Shown here one piece after another: positions 54,775 to 62,771 of a stretch of 64,000 bases of DNA. Both the position numbers and the translations under genes were made by a program. The notes beneath the pieces are model-generated. The model saw only the letters and a program-made list of their open reading frames with translations, was not told the origin of the DNA and did no database searches. Every line of letters starts with the position of its first letter. Position 1 is the stretch's first letter. The stretch comes from Flavobacterium sp. KMS (GTDB taxonomy: Bacteria; Bacteroidota; Bacteroidia; Flavobacteriales; Flavobacteriaceae): positions 124,001 through 188,000 of the forward strand of contig NZ_JSYP01000003.1 of NCBI RefSeq assembly GCF_000813005.1, written 5' to 3'.

Positions 54775-55812
54775 ATGACAATAAAACATTTAACGATATT
54801 TTTGTTTTTTGCCTTACTTGGGTGTAAAAGTAATCAGCAAAATGTTGAAAATGCGATTACAAAAAATGCCTTACAGTTATTAGAGGACAAAAGATTTCAT
54901 TCTGTTTCAATAGCTGTGTTTAAAGATGGAGAATCTACAATAAAACATTTTGGAGAATTATCTATTGGAAAAGGAAACAAACCAAACGATTCTACACTTT
55001 ATGAATTAGCTTCTGTAACTAAAACTTTTACGGGCTATGTAGCCGCTAAAGCCGTACTTGATAAAAAAATAAATTTAGATGATGATATTAGAATTTATCT
55101 AAGCGAACCTTATCCTAATTTAGAATTTAATGGAGAATGTATAACAATCAAGCACCTCCTCACGCATACAAGTGGGTTTCCTAATTTCCCTATAAAAAGC
55201 GAAAATAAAGAAGCTTTTTTTGAAGGATTAAAACTAATCAAAATTGAAACGAAACCTGGAGAAATATATTCCTATTCAAACACAGCTCCAGAGTTAACAG
55301 CATATATACTTGAAAAAGTGTATCAAAAACCTTATGAGGAATTGGTAATTGAATTTGTTTTGAAACCAAATAAAATGAACCAAACCAAATTCACCTTAAA
55401 TGATAATGAAAGAGCAATTTTAGTAAAGGGCTACAATGATAAAAACGAGTTAATGCCAAACTTCAATAGAACTTTATGGGGCGGAATTTCAGGATTGCAC
55501 TCTACGCCTACGGATTTAGTAAAATATATGAAATTACAACTTGACAAGTCAAATCTTGTTGTAAATGAATCTCATAAAAAATTATACAAAGAAGGTTCTG
55601 ATTTTTGGGAGGGTTATCATTGGTATATATTAGAAAATGATAATGAATTAATTTATAGACATCACGGAGGTATATACGGAATGCAAAATTGGTTTGTGAT
55701 TTATCCTAAAAAAAATATGGGAATATCTATATTAACAAATACCAGTTTTAATGAAACAGGAGAAATTTTGGAAAACGTGGTTGATAAATTATATGAAGAC
55801 CTAAATAAATAG
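54775..55812 (+). CDS. Beta-lactamase-fold serine hydrolase, lipoprotein
   Basis: A 345-residue exported hydrolase of the class C beta-lactamase/penicillin-binding-protein-like family. The lipobox is FALLGC (Cys17). All catalytic motifs are present: SVTK (Ser80, Lys83), YSN (Tyr167-Asn169) and HHGG near residue 299. Proteins like this act as D-aminopeptidases, esterases or peptidoglycan hydrolases; resistance to beta-lactams is not implied. The gene is bracketed by a 37-bp direct repeat and ends before a strong terminator, so it looks like a self-contained cassette. Confidence 0.9.
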   Translation: MTIKHLTIFLFFALLGCKSNQQNVENAITKNALQLLEDKRFHSVSIAVFKDGESTIKHFGELSIGKGNKPNDSTLYELASVTKTFTGYVAAKAVLDKKINLDDDIRIYLSEPYPNLEFNGECITIKHLLTHTSGFPNFPIKSENKEAFFEGLKLIKIETKPGEIYSYSNTAPELTAYILEKVYQKPYEELVIEFVLKPNKMNQTKFTLNDNERAILVKGYNDKNELMPNFNRTLWGGISGLHSTPTDLVKYMKLQLDKSNLVVNESHKKLYKEGSDFWEGYHWYILENDNELIYRHHGGIYGMQNWFVIYPKKNMGISILTNTSFNETGEILENVVDKLYEDLNK

Positions 55813-55905
55813 ATATAAACAGAAAAAAAACAGCACATAACCTCTATAATAATGGCAGATTTAGGCCTTAATTTTATGATATGTGTGCTATAAATACAAT
55901 GTTCT

Positions 55906-55942
55906 GATGGAGTAATTACGGATTATAATTTTCTAAAACTTC
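55906..55942 (+). repeat. 37-bp direct repeat, right copy
   Basis: Identical to 54543-54579. It follows GTTCT, whereas the left copy follows AGCTCC, so only the right-hand parts of the two surrounding elements are shared. Confidence 0.9.
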
Positions 55943-55945
55943 TAA

Positions 55946-55985
55946 AAAAAAGGTGCTGTCCAAAAATTAGACAGCACCTTTTTTA
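55946..55985. terminator. Bidirectional intrinsic terminator
   Basis: Stem AGGTGCTGTC (55951-55960) / GACAGCACCT (55970-55979) with A and T runs on the two sides, between the plus-strand serine hydrolase gene and the minus-strand membrane protein gene. Confidence 0.9.
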
Positions 55986-56016
55986 TTACTTAAGAAATAA
56001 TGAGTTTTGTAAATAG

Positions 56017-58038
56017 CTATTGTGAAATACTGCTATTTTTTGGTGGAAAAAAGAAATGCATAGGTTTACTTAAAAAGTACCTGAAGATTGCTCTTGCCAC
56101 TTGTCTTAGTTCTGAAAGCGGAATGTTTCGAGAACGAAATGCAAGTCCAAGCGATAAGCTGAAACTAACCATGAAATTGACCAAACCGATGATTCCGATA
56201 CCTAATACTGACCAGATAAACATCCATTGAGTAACATAAAAGTCGGTTCCGTATAAAGCCAACGCAAAGTTTCCACTTGCAAAAGTAATGTGCCTGATAT
56301 CTATATTTAATCCGAAGAATATCCCAATAAAAGCTGTACTTCCCATAAAAACACCAAACCAGAAATTAGAAATAATACCTGCCCATTTTTTTTCATATAA
56401 AGAGGCTAATTTCTTAGTCCATTTTTTACCTAAACTCAATTTTAATAATGGATGTTCCTGAATACGATAGTATATATGATTGTGTTTGTCACGATTGGCG
56501 ATACTACCCGCAATAATTCCTGATAAGAATAGAAAAACCCCTGCTATGGCAGCATGAAAAATTGCTGCAGAATAAATCGGATTTAGATCTTGCATTAAAG
56601 TTGGCCATTTTTCCTTAGCTATATTATAATGAAAAGTTTGGTCAATAAGCCAGATTCCGAGTAATGAAACTGGAAAAGCTATAATAACGTTCCCTACAAA
56701 AGCGATAAACTGTGAGCGGAATACACGAGCAAAAAATATTGCAAATTCTTTATACTTATAGTCTTTTTTGTCCTGTGTTTTTTGCTTAAAGCCTTCTTGT
56801 AAAGCCCTTACCAGTGCAGAAGCGGTCATTGCAGGCTGTTTTGTTGCAAGCGTAAACCCAAGAATATAAATGATTATAAATCCGATAGAATAGTTCATGC
56901 TGTATAAAAAAACATGTCCAAATCCGCTTGCTTCTACTTTACCTAATAACAGTTTAATGATACACAGTATTCCTACGATAAAACCTCCACCAGCAGCAGA
57001 ATAAAACATTTTATAATACTCCTTACGACTATTAGTAATATAATGTTCTCCAGTATTGGCAGTATGCTGGGTTATTTCATAAGATAAAAGCTGAGTACTC
57101 TCATTAACTAATTTCTGGATATTATTTTTATCACAATTGTATTTAATCAGTTTATACGCTAGAGAAATTGTATTTCTTTTAGCATCTTCTTGATTGCCTT
57201 GTATCAAAAGTGGTAATAGCGATTTAAGTCGCTGAAGTTGCTGACGAATTCGTAAAAGACTTTGATTTACGTGTAATGAAATACCGAATTTATTACTGTT
57301 TTTAAAAGCAGTTTCTATATAATCTACACATTGTTTGTGCAGAATAATTAATTGTTTGTAACCTAAATCATCTTCATTGATTGCATTCTCAGGAGAATCA
57401 ATTAGTTTCTCATTCATTAATAACAATTCTCGCTGAAAAGCAATAAATGGGCTTTCGAGATTTTCATATTCTGGCACCATTTGTATTACATCTGTCTCCA
57501 TGGCAGACCCACAAATGCGATAAGTAATTACTTCCATTGCAAAAATTAACTCATTAAACGAAGAGTTTTCGTCAGTGAATCCATAAATAGAATGAAATTT
57601 AAGCAAATAAAATAGCTCTAGGATTTGCTCTTGAGGTATTTTTTTAATCCATATCGGGTCAGTATTAACAAAGAATATTTGATTTAAAATAAATTGCAAT
57701 GTGTCCTTTTCAGGTTGCTCAGGAATTAATTTAGCGAAAATCCTTTTGCGAACTTCAAAAAAGAAATTGGCATCTTGAAGAATACCTGCATCAGAAAGGA
57801 TTTTATTAAACTTTTTCTTTTCTAAATGGGCATTAACGCAAACCATCAGTCCGTTACGATAATTTTCATTCTCCTTAAGTAGACTAATTAGCTCCGATAA
57901 ATCAACAGCAGTAACAGTTTTTGGGTTTTTCGGGCGAATTAAATTCACCAGTTCTACCAGTAATTCTACATTTTCGCTATTAAATTCCCATAACTGGGCA
58001 TTATTAAAGTTTTTTTCAAAATAGTATTTTAATGTCAT
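56017..58038 (-). CDS. Gcr-type membrane protein of the so-called site-specific recombinase family
   Basis: A 673-residue protein with a helical cytoplasmic N-terminal half (to about residue 330) and several membrane segments in the C-terminal half (FYSAAGGGFIVGILCIIKLLL and following). It matches the family labelled site-specific recombinase in databases, named after a gonococcal gene; the many membrane helices make DNA recombination implausible. I place the start at ATG 58038 (MTLKYYF), because the 31 additional residues of the longer frame from 58131 are basic and look non-conserved; the longer form is possible. Its function is unknown. Confidence 0.8.
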   Translation of the reverse strand: MTLKYYFEKNFNNAQLWEFNSENVELLVELVNLIRPKNPKTVTAVDLSELISLLKENENYRNGLMVCVNAHLEKKKFNKILSDAGILQDANFFFEVRKRIFAKLIPEQPEKDTLQFILNQIFFVNTDPIWIKKIPQEQILELFYLLKFHSIYGFTDENSSFNELIFAMEVITYRICGSAMETDVIQMVPEYENLESPFIAFQRELLLMNEKLIDSPENAINEDDLGYKQLIILHKQCVDYIETAFKNSNKFGISLHVNQSLLRIRQQLQRLKSLLPLLIQGNQEDAKRNTISLAYKLIKYNCDKNNIQKLVNESTQLLSYEITQHTANTGEHYITNSRKEYYKMFYSAAGGGFIVGILCIIKLLLGKVEASGFGHVFLYSMNYSIGFIIIYILGFTLATKQPAMTASALVRALQEGFKQKTQDKKDYKYKEFAIFFARVFRSQFIAFVGNVIIAFPVSLLGIWLIDQTFHYNIAKEKWPTLMQDLNPIYSAAIFHAAIAGVFLFLSGIIAGSIANRDKHNHIYYRIQEHPLLKLSLGKKWTKKLASLYEKKWAGIISNFWFGVFMGSTAFIGIFFGLNIDIRHITFASGNFALALYGTDFYVTQWMFIWSVLGIGIIGLVNFMVSFSLSLGLAFRSRNIPLSELRQVARAIFRYFLSKPMHFFFPPKNSSISQ

Positions 58039-58252
58039 TTTTGGTTTTCTCCTCAATTTCATTCTAATCAAATTTATTATAGCAAATCTTTTTATATCGG
58101 GTACAAAAAGTGAGCTTGTTTGAGTTTGCAATATACTGTATAAGAATTATAGTCATTTTAATTTTCTCTTAAAGTATTCTCGCGATAGTTTATTTAGACA
58201 GAATTTTAATTCATTTCTAATTTTTGATTTTACTTTTGAAGGGGGAAAAATG

Positions 58253-59128
58253 TCAAACAGAAGTGCTTTTTGCCTTTTTTAGATTCATAGCTATAATTGC
58301 TGCTATCATAATTATAATTCCAATGATCTGGACAAAAGTTATATTTTCTCCTAACACCAAACTAGCAGTAAGAACAGCTACTGGCAACTCAACAGTCATT
58401 AAAAGACCACTTGTTGTCACTCCTACTTTAGGAATACCTACAGCAAACAAAGCTGGCGGTAATATGGTTCCGAATACAGAAAGGAAAAGTCCCCATTTTA
58501 ATAAATGAAAGTCAAAATGATTAGAGAAAACGATAGGCTGAAAGTTTACTATTAAAATACAAAGAGCAGAACCTGTCATAATCCATGCACTTCTGTTTTG
58601 CCAGTTTCCTTCCTTTCCAGTCTTGCTATTAAGTATAATATAAATAGAGTAAATAAGTGAAGCCAACAGCACAAATCCAATACCTTTTAATGATAAAGAA
58701 CTCCCTTCATTAAAATTTATTCCACTTGCCAAAACCGTCCCAAAAATAACAACTCCAGTTACTATTAATTCCATTTTAAGCGGTTTCTTACCGTACAAAA
58801 GCCATTCTAGCAAAATACCAATCCATGTAAACTGCATAAGTAATACTATAGCAATTGATGCAGGAATGTACTTTACCGATAAATAATACAGAAAAGTTGT
58901 AATACCAATTGCTGCTCCTGTAATTAAAAGCCACCCTATTTCTTTAGGTTTACGACGTTCTTTATTTGTAAAAAACACAATTCCCCATAATACAATCGCT
59001 CCCAATAGCGCTTGAATAAAAGATACTTCGGGAGTTGTATATCCTTGCTTATATGCAAGTTTTACAAACGAAGAAAGAATACCAAAACTTGCAGCGCCCA
59101 CAAGTACCATTAAAACATATCTAAACAT
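58253..59128 (-). CDS. EamA-family (DMT superfamily) transporter
   Basis: A 291-residue, ten-helix inner-membrane permease made of two EamA repeats. The first begins VLVGAASFGILSSFVKLAY and the second GIGFVLLASLIYSIYIILNS. Family members export amino acids, nucleobases or other metabolites. Its ATG overlaps the stop of the MarR gene by one base (TAATG), so the regulator and transporter are co-expressed and the transporter is the likely regulated target. Confidence 0.92.
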   Translation of the reverse strand: MFRYVLMVLVGAASFGILSSFVKLAYKQGYTTPEVSFIQALLGAIVLWGIVFFTNKERRKPKEIGWLLITGAAIGITTFLYYLSVKYIPASIAIVLLMQFTWIGILLEWLLYGKKPLKMELIVTGVVIFGTVLASGINFNEGSSLSLKGIGFVLLASLIYSIYIILNSKTGKEGNWQNRSAWIMTGSALCILIVNFQPIVFSNHFDFHLLKWGLFLSVFGTILPPALFAVGIPKVGVTTSGLLMTVELPVAVLTASLVLGENITFVQIIGIIIMIAAIIAMNLKKAKSTSV

Positions 59129-59616
59129 TATATTTTTTTTAAATTATTTAAAGTTCTCTCTTTATAACTTTTCTTTCCGATTTTTTCCTCAATCAGTTCT
59201 AGATTTTTTAAGAAAAGTTCATTTCCATCTAGTAATTCGTTCATGGTAAGAATACAAGCTTCCCAACATTTTTCTAATTGAGGCAAGGCTAACTTTGCTT
59301 TTTCAGTAAGGTATAGCAGTTGTTTCCGAGAATCGGTAGTATCAGTTTTGGTTTCTATATACCCTTTTGCTTTCATGTTCCTGATAATCTTAACAATTGC
59401 AGGATGTGACATTTGCAAACGCTCTGATATTTCGGTTACCGTGAGCTCTTCATGTTTTTTTAAAAGCAAGAATATAAGATGCCAATTCGGCTCAATATCT
59501 ACTCCAACAGCTTTATAAAAGTCTTTAGTACTATAAAGTATATTATCCGTAAGTCGCTTTAATCGGCTGGTAAGTCCCACCAATTGTAATTCTATTAAAA
59601 AATCGTTCTGTATCAT
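59128..59616 (-). CDS. MarR-family transcriptional regulator
   Basis: A 162-residue dimeric winged-helix regulator. The recognition region is ELTVTEISERLQMSHPAIVKIIRNM (about 73-97), followed by the wing with DTTDSRKQLLYLTEKAK. Two palindromes directly upstream (59622-59636 and 59653-59668) flank a promoter box, so it very likely represses its own operon, which also encodes the EamA transporter. A small-molecule inducer, perhaps the transporter's substrate, is expected but unknown. Confidence 0.92.
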   Translation of the reverse strand: MIQNDFLIELQLVGLTSRLKRLTDNILYSTKDFYKAVGVDIEPNWHLIFLLLKKHEELTVTEISERLQMSHPAIVKIIRNMKAKGYIETKTDTTDSRKQLLYLTEKAKLALPQLEKCWEACILTMNELLDGNELFLKNLELIEEKIGKKSYKERTLNNLKKI

Positions 59617-59621
59617 AAATT

Positions 59622-59636
59622 ACGTAACTAGTTACG
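59622..59636. promoter_or_regulatory. MarR operator, proximal copy
   Basis: ACGTAACTAGTTACG is a palindrome (CGTAACTAGTTACG is perfect), starting 6 bases before the MarR start codon. It repeats almost exactly at 59653-59668; the two centres are 31 bp apart, about three helical turns. Confidence 0.8.
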
Positions 59637-59644
59637 CAAATATA
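59637..59644 (-). promoter_or_regulatory. -7 box of the marR-eamA operon
   Basis: The minus strand reads TATATTTG, a full TAnnTTTG match, placed exactly between the two MarR palindromes. A bound repressor at either palindrome would cover the promoter. Confidence 0.6.
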
Positions 59645-59652
59645 AAAAAAAT

Positions 59653-59668
59653 ACGTAACTAGTTACGT
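59653..59668. promoter_or_regulatory. MarR operator, distal copy
   Basis: ACGTAACTAGTTACGT is a perfect 16-bp palindrome. It overlaps the position expected for the -33 element of the operon, for which no TTTG is visible. Confidence 0.8.
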
Positions 59669-60093
59669 TGTTTGCGAAAAAAGAGGATAATTTAAATAAA
59701 GTATGATTACGAAATGTGTTTAATGAAGAGAATTTAGTTACATAAAAAATAGTTGGGATTTTCCCGATTATTGGTAATTTATTAAAAGAATGATGACACT
59801 CCAAATAATTAATTTTACTTATTGTTTAATTTTGTACTGTAAGAAAAACGTGTATCTTTAAAACAATATAAAATTTATATTATTTTAAATTATTTATTTA
59901 AAATTCAGATGATTGTAAATAAGTTATGCATAAAACTTAAAAAATAAGAAAGAAAATTTCCAAAATCAATAGCGGTAAAACTAAGAATCTCAATAATGGC
60001 TCTTAGAGCGTATTATAATTTTAAGTGTATAACATTTAGTGAAATACAAATTGCTTACATGACAAAAACTGGATAACTTACAAGAAAAAACTA
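59669..60093. other. Intergenic region upstream of the zinc-ribbon gene
   Basis: Beyond the MarR operators, about 425 A/T-rich bases lead to the zinc-ribbon gene. TAATTTTG at 59827-59834 is an exact -7 match on the plus strand but lies about 260 nt from the start codon. No gene or repeat is seen. Confidence 0.45.
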
Positions 60094-61164
60094 ATGGAAT
60101 CTATTGAGCTAAAAGAAAAAGAATTTAATGTTTTTGCCTGTTCTAATTGTGGAGGCGAACTTAAATACAAACCTGGCACTACAACTTTAGTTTGCGACCA
60201 CTGCAATACTAAAAATGAAATTCCTCAAGAAAAAACAATAATTGAAGAACTCGATTTTAATGATTATCTAGAAAAATCTGAATCAGAAAGTCTTGGATTA
60301 GAAAAAATGATTCAATGTAAAAGTTGCGGAGCTACATCTTCTATCAATGAAAGCATAAAATCTTTTCATTGTCCTTATTGTAGTACTCCTTTGGTTGAGG
60401 AAGATATTCGAGAAGAACGAGTTATAAAACCTAGTTATTTACTGCCTTTTAATTTAGACACCCCAAAAGTTTATAACTTACTTTCGAGTTGGGTAGATGG
60501 TCTTTGGTGGGCTCCAAATAATTTAAAAAAGGCGGCTCTCTCTCCAATAGGATTACGAGGTATTTATGTTCCTTATTGGACTTTCGATGTCAATACTCAC
60601 ACTATGTATACGGGAGAAAGAGGAGAAAATTATAAAGTTACAACGGGTAGTGGTGATAATGAAACAACTAAAATTAAAACCCGTTGGTATGATACTACAG
60701 GCAATGTTTCAATATTTTTTGATGATATCATGATTCCGGCATCAGGAAGTATTGATCCAAATTCATTGGCACAATTGGGGCCTTGGGATGTAAATGCTTT
60801 GGTGAAAGTTAATGATCAATATTTGAGTGGTTTTGTAACTGAAAAATATAAGATTAAATTAAAAGAAAGTTTCCAATCTATAAAAGGTCTCATTGATAAC
60901 AACATTACAAAAAAGATATATAATGACATTGGTGGGGATGATCAGCGCATAAATTCTGTTAACACACAATATAGCAACATACATTTTAAACATATTTTGC
61001 TACCAGTTTATGTTAGTTCTTATCATTATGATGGCAAAATTTACCATTTTTATGTAAATGGAAGAAATGGCAAAATGATAGGTAAAAGACCATATAGTGC
61101 AACAAAAATTGCACTAGCTATTATTATTGTATTCTTAATTTTAATTGTTGTTATAGTACTCTAG
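60094..61164 (+). CDS. Double zinc-ribbon protein with a C-terminal membrane anchor
   Basis: A 356-residue protein. It has two zinc ribbons: Cys16, Cys19, Cys34, Cys37 (FACSNCGG...LVCDHC) and Cys75, Cys78, Cys93, Cys96 (IQCKSCGA...FHCPYC). A beta-rich middle region follows (about 110-325, PYWTFDVNTHTMYTGERGE), and residues 335-356 form a single hydrophobic helix at the extreme C-terminus, making it tail-anchored. Similar proteins are sometimes annotated as primosomal protein N'-like, but no helicase motif is present. Its function is unknown; it stands alone. Confidence 0.8.
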   Translation: MESIELKEKEFNVFACSNCGGELKYKPGTTTLVCDHCNTKNEIPQEKTIIEELDFNDYLEKSESESLGLEKMIQCKSCGATSSINESIKSFHCPYCSTPLVEEDIREERVIKPSYLLPFNLDTPKVYNLLSSWVDGLWWAPNNLKKAALSPIGLRGIYVPYWTFDVNTHTMYTGERGENYKVTTGSGDNETTKIKTRWYDTTGNVSIFFDDIMIPASGSIDPNSLAQLGPWDVNALVKVNDQYLSGFVTEKYKIKLKESFQSIKGLIDNNITKKIYNDIGGDDQRINSVNTQYSNIHFKHILLPVYVSSYHYDGKIYHFYVNGRNGKMIGKRPYSATKIALAIIIVFLILIVVIVL

Positions 61165-61271
61165 AAATTTAGGAGATGCATCAAAATGGTTTATTTAGAA
61201 CTATACAAAAGATTAATCTTTGCAGAATTTAAAATTCGTTTAAGATTGGTCAAAAAGCACGAAATAACGAT

Positions 61272-62765
61272 TTAAACATTTGCATATTTTTTGTCAACAA
61301 CAAGTAGCTGATTTGATAAAAGAAAAACTAATATTTTTTTAGATTTTTCTATTTCCATAAATTTATTTAAATCAGCTATAACATTTGAAACTACTTTTCC
61401 ATTCATACTTTTGTAAAAGGGAAATAATTCGACTTGATCGAGATAAACTGTAGGCCGCTCTAAATTAGGATGTATTAGTGCTTGTTTTATTATTATACGA
61501 TCATTATTAATTGCGTAAACATCTTTAAATGTAACATCCGAAGAAATATTAATTTCCTTATTCCAAAGTGAAAATAAAAATAAATCAACAGGAATTGGTT
61601 CTACTTGTTTTTTTTCAAATATTGGCAGATCTTGATTATACTCCTTTTCTAATTTGAGGGCAAAATTGGTTTGGTTTTTAGAAATATCAAGTTGAAAGTT
61701 GGCTCTTTTCATCCAAAACTCTTTTTTTTCTGAGTATGCCCATGCTTTGCGATAATAATCGGCTGTCCAATGTGTATGATTAACAACCGATTCTATTAAT
61801 TTTTCTTCATAAAAATTCTTTGGATGCTGAGAATCGGGATTTTTTAAATAGGTATTTATTGCAATAGCAACTTGCAATGAAAAACGCATTGCTTTTTCTA
61901 CACCTGTTGAAGAAAGTGGATCTAATGTAAAAGCGGCTTCTCCAATTTTTACAAACTGCTTATTCCATGGGTTTTGATTAACAAACGAGGTAACGGAACA
62001 AGTTTCTATATGACCGTTTCTTGCTTTGTTTGCCAATGGAGAAAATAATTCGGTCTTGTTCATTAAATCTAAAAGATGCAAATCGCTATTATTTTTTAAT
62101 GTAATTGGATCTGTAAAGCACATAATGCGATAGCGATTTCCCGCAACTGGAGATCCCCATAACCAACCATCATCAACCGCTTCGATTAATGCTTCTTTCG
62201 TAATTGAGTTATTATCTATATGTGTCCATACTGCAATAGCCGAAGGTGCAATGGGAACTCTCTCGCTTAAAAGTGTCCCTTTGCGACCTCGTGCATCTAG
62301 TACTATCTTCGAATTAACTTTAATTTCAACCGAACCAGCTATAATTTCTAATATGAATCCGTTTTCTGTACTTATGGATTGCTTTAATTTTGCGGGTTGT
62401 ATGGAATGTAATCCTTTTACAATAGCAAATTCTAGTAACTCCTGATCCAATTTGCTTCTATCTACAATTATCCCTTCGTTATTTTGACCAGAACGATAGT
62501 ATATATCGGCTGTATTTTCCCAAATTACCTTGGCGGGAATATTTCTTAAATACGTAGAATCTTCCAGTAAATGACCTGCATTTAAATATTCGAAAATATT
62601 GTGAATTCCAGGTGAAAGTGACTCCCCTATTTGTGGTCTCGGAAATTGTTCTTGCTCAAGCATTCCAACCGTATATCCCATATCTAATAAACGTATTGCA
62701 GCGCATAATCCGGCAGGACCAGCTCCTAGAATAAAGACATCGAAAGTATCAGGTACCGTTTTCAT
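61272..62765 (-). CDS. FAD-dependent monooxygenase/halogenase-like flavoprotein (LodB/GoxB/QhpG-like candidate)
   Basis: A 497-residue flavoprotein with FILGAGPAGLCAAIRLLDMG (about 11-30) as FAD-binding site and PRPQIGESLSPG (about 43-54), the PxxGESL motif of flavin-dependent halogenases and of the LodB/GoxB flavoproteins that help form cysteine tryptophylquinone (CTQ). The halogenase WxWxIP motif is not seen, which argues against tryptophan halogenation. It starts six bases after the radical SAM/SPASM gene stop, so the two are one unit. With that partner, oxidation of a protein or peptide residue is a plausible job. The last 100 residues are not recognisable to me. Confidence 0.75.
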   Translation of the reverse strand: MKTVPDTFDVFILGAGPAGLCAAIRLLDMGYTVGMLEQEQFPRPQIGESLSPGIHNIFEYLNAGHLLEDSTYLRNIPAKVIWENTADIYYRSGQNNEGIIVDRSKLDQELLEFAIVKGLHSIQPAKLKQSISTENGFILEIIAGSVEIKVNSKIVLDARGRKGTLLSERVPIAPSAIAVWTHIDNNSITKEALIEAVDDGWLWGSPVAGNRYRIMCFTDPITLKNNSDLHLLDLMNKTELFSPLANKARNGHIETCSVTSFVNQNPWNKQFVKIGEAAFTLDPLSSTGVEKAMRFSLQVAIAINTYLKNPDSQHPKNFYEEKLIESVVNHTHWTADYYRKAWAYSEKKEFWMKRANFQLDISKNQTNFALKLEKEYNQDLPIFEKKQVEPIPVDLFLFSLWNKEINISSDVTFKDVYAINNDRIIIKQALIHPNLERPTVYLDQVELFPFYKSMNGKVVSNVIADLNKFMEIEKSKKILVFLLSNQLLVVDKKYANV

Positions 62766-62771
62766 TTACAA

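Noticed and set aside
54775..55812. A beta-lactam resistance gene
   Set aside because: The SxxK, YxN and HxG motifs are shared by many lipoprotein esterases and peptidases of this fold. Nothing shows activity on beta-lactams.
56017..58038. A site-specific recombinase, hence a mobile element
   Set aside because: The family bears that label, but the protein has several membrane helices and no tyrosine or serine recombinase signature. Nothing nearby looks like an attachment site.
61272..62765. A tryptophan halogenase
   Set aside because: The PxxGESL motif is present, but I do not see the WxWxIP motif of flavin-dependent halogenases. The radical SAM partner fits a peptide or protein maturation role better.
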